A DNA stretch of 64,000 bases, from positions 3,844,001 to 3,908,000 of the forward strand of contig CM069876.1 in NCBI GenBank assembly GCA_036172665.1, written 5' to 3'. The notes under the pieces were generated by a model. It was not told the origin of the DNA. It did no database searches and saw only the letters and a program-made list of their open reading frames with translations. Made by a program: the position numbers and the translations under genes. The stretch is from Prosopocoilus inquinatus. Taxonomy: Eukaryota > Arthropoda > Insecta > Coleoptera > Lucanidae. The number at the start of each line of letters is the position of its first letter. The first letter of the stretch is position 1. Below, in pieces: positions 23,771 through 33,545 of the stretch.

Positions 23771-24980
23771 TATCTAAACCAATACTAAATTAAATCAACG
23801 TTTAGTAACTAGTTCGCGTAGAACTGTTAAAAAAATACTTAAATAATTACGTATTTTAAAAGTTAGATCTTAGATGTTATTAAAGAATTATATCAGGCGA
23901 TCTGATAATTTCTAATTTAATAAAAAATGTTAAAAAATAAAACAGGATGCACAGAGTGATTTGAAGAGTTTAAGAGACAATTTTTTGGAAGAAAACTTTG
24001 TACAAGAAAACTTGAAAGACATTGTGGTGGTTCACCCAGAAACTGATTTTATTAGGAAAAACTGCAGGTAAGAAAAATATAGAGAAAATAATATTTATCC
24101 AATTTCAAGGTTTTCATAGGTAGAATTCCTTTATTTTTTCTTTTGAATTCATTGTAAAATATTTTAAAATCACTGTGACGCACTAATTCTTCATAAGCAG
24201 AGGTAGTTTGGCAAAAAGTTTACTGTTTTCTGCGTGTCTGGAGATTTGTTTTATTATCCGTGTCCACTAAAGCTTCACAAAATCAAACTTTGTCAGAGTC
24301 TCATCTAAACGATGACCCAATTTCGATGTTATAAACGAAGTCCAAATTTATTGTCGGGTTTATTAATTGGAAACAAGAATTCCAGCACCACGTGCGGTCA
24401 AAGTTACATACGGGAAATGTAAACTCTGATTTGGCTGACATCTTTAATGTTGATTTACATATTGCTATGTATTGTCTGGCTGGTAGCTCTTTTTGTTGTC
24501 CTTGTTGTTGCTAAATTAACTGGTACTTCTTTTTTTGCTATCAATAAATGAAAATATAATTTCTAAACCTAAACGAAAGTCCAGAAATGTTTCAACCAAA
24601 AATGTATTTCTAAATTTTGAATTTTTGTCCAAAACTAATATTTTATTTTCAGATTCTTCTGTCTCAACTCTTCAATGCACTGTCCCATTGTCTGTTCTTT
24701 TAGGAAACTGCACTGTTTTTCACTTCCGGAACCAAAATTTATCCCACACTTAAACGAGCTCAACTTCTGAGTTTCTTTCGGGAGTTTTTGAAGACCGATC
24801 TTTAGGAATTGCAGATCACTACACAGTTCACTGCCACAGTGTCAGCTTAACAATCACAGGTATTTCTTGTCAAAAGTTTATAAATAAATTCTACATAACT
24901 TATTGTTCTTTTCACCAACTAAACTAAAACTTATTTCAGGGCCAGATTACAAATTATGTACCAAATTGTTCACGGCAATT
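23771..24980. other. AT-rich stretch, no supported gene
   Basis: Small plus-strand frames (24535-24753) show no motif. At about 24197 CAGAGGTAGTTTGG could be a degenerate hAT-type end, given the hAT fragment that follows, but this is weak. Confidence 0.35.
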
Positions 24981-25115
24981 TTTCAAAACCTGTTGTCGCC
25001 TCAAAGTGCGAACATCTTACTTCTTTCTTTAATTTCATGCCTTTAAGCAGTTGCGATGTCGAAAGAACATTTTAAGCTTTTAAAGATGTTTTGTCACCTC
25101 TCAATTCTGCAACAT
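24981..25115 (+). pseudogene. hAT transposase C-terminal (dimerisation) fragment
   Basis: In shifted frames the text reads FMPLSSCDVERTF, a stop, then AFKDVLSPLNSATY. The VER(S/T)FS pattern with a preceding P and a following K-x-x-L-S is the hallmark of the hAT dimerisation domain. Only this short piece is recognisable. Ends and target duplication were not found. Confidence 0.5.
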
Positions 25116-26530
25116 ACCTCGGCCCAGAAGTTAAGTGGATCGTCCTTTCGAAAACGAAACGGAAAATCAGAGTTACGTAACGGTGCCCACTAAGTGGAGA
25201 CGGCGTGGAATATCTTTAGAGATGTTACAGAGAAGGGTGTCACCCAGCGGTGGTTACGCAATCCAAAGGTGTCAGAAACACACAGCCGGGAAGGTGTGTT
25301 CTTAGATGTTCTCGTCAAGCGCAACTCTCTTGTACCCGCTTTCTTGCCACAAGGGTGGACCAACCCAAAATTGTTGAAAAGATGCTCAATAAAAGAACAA
25401 AGTTCATTACGGCCAAAAAGCAATTTATTCAAACAGGTCAAACGTCATATACGAAACACAAATCCAAACTGACATCCTGAAGGGATATTCGGTCGATTTC
25501 TTATTTAACAAATGAGCAGTAAAATAAACAATACCCAAAATAGGGCAACCCTTGCTTCTGCGAGAGTACTCTGGCGTCTGCGCACAAGCGCATAACATAA
25601 AATAAACACTAAGGGAATTTTAACGTCCACTCAATGTGAGCTCAAGTAAGACAATGCGAGAAGCGTTCAAAAATGGAACGGTAAATACACTTCTGCTCTG
25701 AAGGAGCCTCAAATTAAACAAGTAAAACAGGATGAAATAAATAACAAATGTAAAAGGGGCTTCAACAACGGTAAATTTCACGAAAAACCCAAAAGAAATT
25801 ATAATCCGGACAAACGGTAGGGGTCAAAACACAGTGAGGTTGTCGCCGCAAAAGAATAAATCCGAGGATTTACAAACCACGCCGCTCGAGTCAACGAAAC
25901 GTTCCGCACAATTCCGAAGCCGGAAGTTGGCCAGTGAGAGGAAAGGAAAAAAAAATTGGAACGAGCTTACGTGGTCACAAAAAATGTTTCTACTCGATCC
26001 AAACGTATCCCGCCAGCGATGTTCCCAGATCGGCCATAGTTCTCTTCGGCCTCTCTTGGGTGTTGGTTGCGTCGACGTCACAGGAGCAAAAAAAAGAAGA
26101 GAGCCAAAAAGGTTGAGTTACGAATCGGATTCACCGGCTTGTTTCAACAGACTTCCTCGCAAACGGGCGGTGGGGGGTAGGTAGGCCCCGTACAAGTTGC
26201 TTTAGAAAGGCCACGAACGGAACGAAAACGTGGCTAGCAAATGGCGCTCGTAGAAGTAGACAGAGTAGGGCAAAAAATACAAAACTCACCTCATTGAAGG
26301 ATTAATGAGCCTTAAAGGATCGTACTACAGCAGCTCTGCAACATTGGCCCCAAAAGCAAACGGGAAAAGCTTCCTCGATGTGATAGAACCCCACCCAAAA
26401 AAAAGGGAGGTTAACTTAAACGTCTTCCACAGCAACACAAAGTCGACCGTTCACCTCAAGTTGATGTGCGAAAATCAAGTGACATCAGGCAAGAGTCCGC
26501 CGCGAGCACAACCACTGTGACGCAACGCTG
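25116..26530. other. GC-rich island without a recognisable gene
   Basis: The base composition rises sharply compared with both flanks. At about 25182 GGTGCCCACTAAGTGGAG faintly resembles the primer-binding-site region of an LTR retrotransposon, and the following DNA would then be a leader. Frames on both strands at 25190-26184 overlap one another and show no domain, as expected from GC-rich DNA with few stops. I looked for a repeated LTR and did not find one. Confidence 0.3.
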
Positions 26531-29059
26531 CCTTAAAACGGAACGTCACACGCGATCTAACGGCAAAAGGCCGAAATCGCATCGAAAATTGGAAACTCCT
26601 TCACCACAAAAAAAAAACCATAACAGTGTTAACATCTGAAAGAACAATAATACAGATAATTTAGAAATTTTTGTTTATTGCAATCAGCATCTTTAGTAGG
26701 AACTAACAATTGATGTGGTTACAGCGTTTTCGATTGGGATGCACTTTGTGCACTTAGTATATCTTCATCTTGTTTTAATTTTATGGAATAAAATGAGATG
26801 AAGATACAAGCGCTGTTAGTACTTTGACATAAAAAAAAATATTTTGATCAAAGGTAGTCATGGATTTTAAAATTATTTAGGTTTGTGCATTGTATTAATC
26901 AAGAAGTGCTTACTGTTACGTCTTTAGTTTCTTGGTTTTACTTGCTGTTAACAGCTTCCTGAGTATATTTCATGACCGCCCTTGACCAAATTAATTTTTG
27001 TTGTCTCAGTATATTGTGGAGGAATGATTAACACACGCTTGAATTGATTTGATTTAATTAATTATTATTTACGTAAATCGTCAGTTTCTGTTACTGATGC
27101 TCGAAGTGACGTTTATGGTTACGGCCGCGGCGGATTGATACCGCGCTCTACGATTACCTTTGATTGACCTTGACATTTCCATGCGTCTGTCTGTTGTTCT
27201 AACATTGTATCAGGTTGTTACAATTTATATGTAATTGGCAGACTTTCTGTTACCTAGGAATTCATGTGTAACAGAATGAAATGCTTGCCAAGCCATTTTT
27301 TTGTAGATTAATTTTTTCCCCTAGTTCTACAATAAATAGTCAATAAATATATCATCTTTGACTTTCGCGATTGACCCAGTTTTATATACAAAGGGGTCAA
27401 TAGAATTTACTCTTTTGATATCAAAAGTGTGTTTTCCCCGGAATTAATTTAGTTCTGACGGGCCACTTGCGTTTTATGTAATTGTCTGCTCTGCTATTCC
27501 AAAGACACAAGGCACAGATGTTTTGTGCAGCCAATTTGTTGTTCTAAGAAAAAGCCCAACAACTTAAAGTCCCCATACACATTCCATTGATGGCGGTCAT
27601 AATTCAGAGAACGAGTAATGTTTATACATTTTCATAATTTTCTTTTAAATGATCAATAGGAATTGATGGAACATTTTTGCCATTATGGAGCAAAACGGTC
27701 TATAAATAAATGCTATTCCTCTGTACGATGGTCGTGGTCTCTACATGACGAGTAGTTCCAATTACCATAAATGATTTTTTAAGTTCATTTACCTCTTGTA
27801 GTTAACATCATGACATTTTTCAGATCATTATTTGGGTGAGGTCATCAAATCTTGTTTAATTCGGTTTAATGCACTCAAAGCAAAAAAAAAAATAATGTCG
27901 CTAAAAATACGTACCACACCAAAGTAAGCTCGAAAAAGTTTACATGAACATAAACTTAAATCAAAGTTGTTTTGTGCAACAAATTGTACTTTAATTTCGG
28001 TACACATTTTTCCAAACTTTGACAACCTTGTAATATCACTTTCCTGATGTTCACACTTGGTCCACTTCGTCACACATTATTTTGTAGTCGTCGTCGTCGT
28101 CGTCCGACGATAGAAATAAGCATTGGATATTTAAATAAATACGTCGAGAGGAAGCGTGAGATATTCGCGAAACCGCGTAAAATTAGACTCCCGCATATTT
28201 GTATAACATTTATTTATTAGTCGGACAAGTCATTGCGTGTTAGTAATTACCGTTTTATAACGTACGTCTAGTAAGTGCACTAAATATACTGCGTTTATTC
28301 GGATATTTCCAGCGTACGTTAAATAAATTTCCAGTCATCAATTACTTCGTGTAATTGTTTTGGCAACAACTGTTACTTAGTCTATTTGCACGTAACGTAA
28401 ATTCTCCATTCGCGACACAAATTGCAGCATTAATTTGGTGTATGGTAAACAAATAATTTACACGGTATAATCTATATTTAATCAACATGAATTTTGTGTC
28501 CGAGGAAAACTATATAAATAACAATAACACTTATTTAAAGAAATTTTAATAATTTACATTAGTTCTTGTTAAAACTAGTATAAAGCATTGTTTAAGTTAA
28601 ATTAATTAAATATATTCTACACTCTTTCTCTCTTTCTTAAACATTTCAACTTATTGATCATGATTTACTAATTTCATCGTAACTTCATGATATTTCTACT
28701 CAGTTCAAATCTATTGTGGAGCTGTGGGAGAGGAATTTTGGATAGTACATCGAATTTAACCCAAATCCTGAATCCAAGTGTGGAGATACGAGTACATATT
28801 GAGAAGGAAACTTGATCTGCTTCATTCATAAAACATTTGGAGTAGTCATCTCAGACAAGGCCATTTTTTTATCAAGCGGTTTATATACATTAGTCAGGGA
28901 TAGTTTTGGTATTGGTACATGCAAAACCAGAAATGTTCAAAGTTTTATGGAATTATTACCTCAGAAAAAAGCGGTATTCATCAGTTAACACTTACACTAA
29001 ATTCAAAACGTGTTTTAGACACATTTTACACCTGCTATAGGGTATATCGGGTCCGTGGA
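26531..29059. other. Intergenic stretch with a (GTC)n microsatellite
   Basis: A (GTC)6 run lies at 28086-28105. A minus-strand frame of 81 residues at 27828-28073 matches nothing I know. There are no TE ends apart from the PLE that begins near 29060. Confidence 0.45.
28086..28105. repeat. (GTC)n microsatellite
   Basis: Six consecutive GTC triplets. Confidence 0.85.
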
Positions 29060-29730
29060 TTTTAGGGAATCCGTAAATTCTAAGACTTTACGGACTCCCT
29101 AAAATGCACAAACCCAATACAACCTTACGTCCCATAGTCTGCGCGATCAACTCACTAACCTATAATGTCTCCAAATATCTAGCACACATTCTCAAGTCAT
29201 TTGCAGGCAAAAGTGAAACCTTTATCCTCAATTCTCAGTATTTCGTCCAAATAATTCACGATGTATCTTCATCTTCATCTAGCAACTCTCCAGAACTAAA
29301 CACAAGCTAGAAACCGGTCACCAAATCCAATTTTCCGACACAAAACTCCTTGCCAGCTCATCTCATTTCTTTAACCGTAAAATCCGTGAATGTACAGAAA
29401 TTTTCTAACACCCCAATAACCTGAACCGTGATAATAGCTTCTGTCTTTACAATACATAGAAACATGGAAACATCTCATTATCAATTCATCATGCACCAAC
29501 AGACCAATCCCCGCCCACCGTTCAACCCCATAGAAAACGGACATATCAACTCAGTTTCAACGACTTACAAGAAGCAGCAGCAAGGCCACCAGCAGTAGCA
29601 GCAGCACCATCAGCAGCAGCAGCCCTGAAGAAGTTCTTCGGCAATGGAGAACGAAACGTCGGCAGAAGAAGATATGCGAGACACACGGTTCCAACCGGTA
29701 GCCAAGAATTCAACCAGAGAAGAGAGAAGG
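29060..29730 (+). mobile_element. Internally deleted Penelope-like element (PLE-3)
   Basis: The coding part begins LYGLPKMHKPNTTLRPIVCA, the conserved entry into the PLE RT. It runs through YNVSKYLAHILK and ends at about 29262. Then the text jumps to the distal part of the GIY-YIG region (GHQIQFSDTKLLASSSHFF, then NRKIRECTEIF), so the RT palm and most of the nuclease are deleted. The 5' end is a hairpin: ATTTTAGGGAATCCGTAAA is followed by its own inverted copy within the coding sequence, one mismatch in 19. A hammerhead motif follows at 29622-29663, and a tail similar to 53990-54072 ends the element. The exact 3' end and TSD are not seen. Confidence 0.75.
29622..29663 (+). ncRNA. Type I hammerhead ribozyme motif (PLE-3)
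   Basis: Plus strand, same sense as the PLE frame: stem I GCC/GGC, core CTGAAGA (29625-29631), stem II GTTCT/AGAAC enclosing a 10-base loop, then GAAA, a one-pair stem III and GTC, the preferred cleavage triplet. One extra A sits between the core and stem II, as in the other motifs of this window. A CAG-type repeat lies immediately upstream (29588-29624). Confidence 0.75.
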
Positions 29731-30119
29731 AATTTATTTCCGAAAGGAAAAAAGTAAGAATTAGCTTAGAAATAAACGAAAAAATATGATCGTTAGTTTT
29801 TCTTTAATTCTCACGAATTTGGAGTTCGTGAACTCAAAGAGTCGAAAGATGGATAAGGTAATAAATTTCGCATGGATCCGTAGAGAGTAACACACAATAA
29901 AGCTTTTTAATTTAGCCTACTTTGATGGCATGTGCACTACCACACATCACCCCTCTTACTTTTACAAATTTAGTCTATTGGGAGATTTAACAAGTTGCCC
30001 TGATCTTGTTCAGTACTCATTGTGACAAATTTGGGCTTTCACTCCTCCATCGGTCCCAAGCTTCACTGGATTCCGTTTTTCGTTAGTTTCATCGTAATAC
30101 CAAATGTTAATACTACTGG

Positions 30120-32753
30120 CGTCTTCTTTCGTACTGGGAATTGGTACAAGGTGAAATCATTCTATTTTACCCATTCTTCGTAAATCGGCAATCCGTATTT
30201 TTCGTTCCATCAGTAATTCTGCCGGTTAGAAGCTATTTGCAATTGGCGTCGCCAAATAAATTTGTAGAGCTTTATAAACATCATCACTCTTCTTTCAGGT
30301 CCGTTTGATGATTTTTACAGCTGCTTCTAAAAACCATTACTTTGTGAGAATTTTGGACACTCGATGTCACATGTTTAAAACCCCAGTTTCTTGAAAATTC
30401 TGAATCACAATTTTTGGCGTCCCATGTCGTGCAATTACCGATTTCAGGTGTTTTATTACTTCAGCTTCCCGGAGACTCGCTAATGACACTATTTCGAGGT
30501 ACCTAGAAAAATAATCAGTTATTATGAAAAACCAAGAGTTTTGTAGGTGGAATAGATCCATTCCAATCTTCTACCACGGATACTTTGGAAAGTCAGACGG
30601 AATTAAAGGTTCGTGCGAATTTTTTTGTTCTTGAATACATTCAATACAATTTTTGAGTTTCAATATCTTTTTATATTCCAGGCCACCAAAGTGAACCACG
30701 AATGCGAGCTCGACATTTAACAATTCTTTGGCGACTTTCGTGAATCTTGCTTAAAATATCTGTTCTCAGATTGGTTGGTGTTATTATTTTCGAAGCTTTC
30801 ATTAAAATTCCTTCCTCTAGTGCAATATCAGAGTTGTACTGCCAATAGATTTTTACAACCATTTTTACTTAAGTCAGTTAATTGTTTGCAAATGTCATCA
30901 TTTTGTTGCTCAATGATAATCTGTGGGATTCTTTCATTAGTAGCAGGTAAATTGTTTTGACAACTTTTTGTACATAGGCCACTATTGAATTATCGATTTC
31001 GTAATTATGTATATTATTCTCTGATGTTATAGGCCTACGAGATAAAATATCAGCTCCTCCAATTTCTTTTTTTGAAACATTTTTTTATACTGTATGTGTA
31101 GCGCACAACAGTCGTAGTCGCATCCTCTGTAAGTTCGGAGGTAACTCATCTAATGGTTTGGTTGTAAAAATTGGAACAAGTGGTTCGTGATCCGTTTCTA
31201 AAAAAAATCTATACCAGTAATAAAATTTTTAAATCGGTCACATGCCCATGTTAAAGCGTAACCTTCTTTTTCTATATGTACCTAATTTTTCTGTGAAAGA
31301 GAAAACGTTTTTTAGACATAAGCTGGTCGAATGGGTCTAGGACAATTCGCCGTCGCCGATTTACCATCGTCATCGCCGTTTCGCCGTAGATACAATTCGT
31401 CGTCGGCAAACTCGCCGTCGGTAAATTCGCCGTGAACGATTTTTACAAGTTGTAAATGCAGGTACATATCTAAATAATAATATATGATTAATATTAATAA
31501 AAAAAGCTAATGGAAAATAAAATAATTTGTCATTAAATAAATATGATACATAGATAAAGAAACAGATAAATTTTTTACGTTTCCAGGAAGTATTTTCTTA
31601 TTCCGCAAGGTGTTTGCGCAAAATGCCTGCATTTTTTTTAAATATTTTTAGATTCTGCTCAAAATTGTATTCATTTTCACATAAATCCAAATCACTACAT
31701 ATTAAAAGTCGACTGTTTTCGAGATATTGAATTGTTTGGTATTTGTTTGGTATCTTTGTTTGGTTTGGTTTGATCAAAGTTTGCAGACTTATTGTTAGTT
31801 TTATCTTCTGTTTGAAAGGAAGGCGATTAAAAAAAAAGAAAGAAGTAGAGGAACAGTTTCAACAATCCTAAAAGTATACAGGGTTACAACTAATTAAGGG
31901 GCCACTGTGGGGATCTCTCGTAAACTATAAGAGATACAAAGATGGTTAAATTATAGAAAAGTCGCGCTATCTTGAGGTCTAAAAAAATATGTAAAAAAAT
32001 CGGTTTTGAAATATCTTCAAAAAACTGAAAATTCTCCTTTTCGAAAATCTCGAATATCTTCTTTAATTCGTAGATACGACTGTCAACTGTTTCTTTTCTT
32101 ATGGACGCTACCACAGATATTCATAAAACGTGGTGCAGAAATAATTTTTGAATACGACGACGATATTGGTTCGTGAAAGCTCGTCATTTAAAATGAAAAT
32201 TAAACAATTGGGGCTTCCATTAAAATTATAATTATGATTATGTGCTAATGGCACCAATTTGTCTTACGATGGTCGTGCTGTAATTAAGCATTTACTTTGG
32301 TGTGAAACAGAAACCTGATAGTGCAGTCGGTTTCCATTTACTGGAAACGTACTGAAATTATAGTTATTTTCATTCAACTCGTAGGTATAACTTGGATACC
32401 TAAAATAGTCAGAGCTCATCAAGCTAAATAAAGCAGTAACACGCGACGGCGAATTGGGTGGACGATAAATTGGGTCCACGGCGAATTGGTTCTACGACGA
32501 ATTGGCGACGGTGAATCGGTGACGGCGAGTTGGCGACGGTGAATCGTCCCATCCCCGGTCGAATATATCCGTCGTCTTGCTTTTGCTTCAAAACAGCGCC
32601 AACACCGGAAGAAGAGACATTAGCAGAAATTATTGTCTCACGATGCAAATCAAAACGTGCTAAGACAGGTTGTCTTGATAATTCTTCCTTTAGCTTCTTG
32701 AAAACAATATCTTGCTGACTTCTCCACATAAACTCATTCTTAGGGCTTAGCAC
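30120..32753 (-). pseudogene. Ty3/gypsy pol remnant (RNase H to integrase), split by a DNA element
   Basis: Read on the minus strand in order. The end of RT/start of RNase H is at 32753-32565 (WRSQQDIVFKKLKEELSRQP, then ISANVSSSGVGAVLKQKQ). RNase H continues at 31332-31180 (HIEKEGYALTWACDRF). The H2C2 zinc-binding segment of integrase is near 30862-30671 (ITPTNLRTDILSKIHE, SLWWPGI). The integrase core is at 30561-30367 (IITDYFSRYLEIVSLASLRE, IARHGTPKIVIQ). Degenerate C-terminal sequence runs to about 30130 (PAELLMERK). Stops and shifts are frequent. The break at 31333-32556 is a separate insertion. Confidence 0.78.
31333..32556. mobile_element. 1.22-kb element with 8-bp TSD and CGCCGTCG-rich subterminal arrays
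   Basis: Flanked by a perfect 8-bp duplication GGTCGAAT (31325-31332, 32557-32564). Removing it closes the gypsy frame (GYIRP to AYV). The termini are inverted: GGGTCTAGGACAATTCGCCG on the left and, reverse-complemented, GGGGATGGGACGATTCACCG on the right, followed by CTCGCCGTCG-like words. Both ends contain arrays of degenerate AATTCGCCGTCGG units (left to about 31440, right from about 32445). The interior is AT-rich with only small frames. At about 31880 an internal TACAGGGTTAC may be a further nested end. The superfamily is uncertain (8-bp targets fit hAT or P). Confidence 0.82.
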
Positions 32754-32759
32754 TTATTA

Positions 32760-33265
32760 AAATATAAGTTTACGTGTATGTATTATTACGACTAATGACA
32801 TATAATAATAATAACAATAATTGTTTTTTTTTTTCAATTTAGCGTACTTTGGTTACCACACATGTTTGTTGTTATACACATAAAATTTGTAATGTGATAT
32901 ACAGTATGGAGAAAGTAAGTATTACATACAAACATAAATATTTATTATAATTAAATTCATGTGATTTTAGAAGAACACGTTATCTTCCAAGCGATTTTCA
33001 CTTTGGCGAATAATTACAAATTGGATTTAGTTGGAAGACGGAATAGTTGATCGGTCTTGGCCGGATAAAGAAGTGTAAAATCTACTAAAGTCGAGGAAAA
33101 AATGTTTATGAAAATAATACTATATTACACTAAAAATTATGTACATTGTTCTGCATGCCCGAAACGTAAATGGATTTATAGATGGAAAGACGTAAGGCAT
33201 TTACCACTGGAAATTTTACTTCACTTGTCCTTAGCACTTCTATAAAAAAAATTGAAATTAGGGTA
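32760..33265. other. AT-rich intergenic stretch
   Basis: Nothing recognisable. Confidence 0.5.
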
Positions 33266-33269
33266 TCTT

Positions 33270-33545
33270 ATAACAGGCAGTGGTTGCAGGGCCAAGTTAG
33301 CAGATTAGGTGTGGATTCGATTCCTCTCCGAGTGCGTTTGGGTTTCACGTGAGAGGTAAAAATTTCTGCGTTTGCCAAATTTGTAATACTATACTAATAC
33401 TAATCTCAACACAAAACAATTTTATACCATTACATCACCATATAAGAAACACTATGGTCCAATGTTGGGCATGCGGGCGGCGATAGCGCAGCGGTTAGTC
33501 TAGTCGTGTCATTCGTCGGCGTGGGTTCGTGCCCCACCAAGGCCA
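33270..33545 (+). mobile_element. tRNA-derived SINE-like sequence (two pol III promoter-like heads)
   Basis: 33462-33545 has an A-box-like TAGCGCAGCGG and, about 45 bases on, a B-box-like GGGTTCGTGCCCC. 33270-33350 has a second B-box-like GGATTCGATTCCTC. Neither folds into a full cloverleaf with a clear anticodon arm and acceptor stem, so they are tRNA-like SINE heads, not tRNA genes. The 3' limits are unclear, because the non-LTR element begins directly after. Confidence 0.45.

Noticed and set aside
25190..26184. Several overlapping frames as genes
   Set aside because: They lie on both strands and in several phases over the same GC-rich DNA, which naturally lacks stop codons.
31333..31440. 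CRISPR-like or satellite array of CGCCGTCG units
   Set aside because: The units are degenerate, lack regular spacers and occur at both ends of an element with TIRs and a TSD. They are subterminal repeats.
32424..32564. C-terminal half of the 109-residue minus frame as protein
   Set aside because: This part is the repeat-rich end of the inserted element. Only the sequence above 32564 is gypsy RNase H.
33462..33545. Functional tRNA gene
   Set aside because: A and B boxes are present, but no complete acceptor, D, anticodon and T arm set can be folded by eye. A SINE head fits better.
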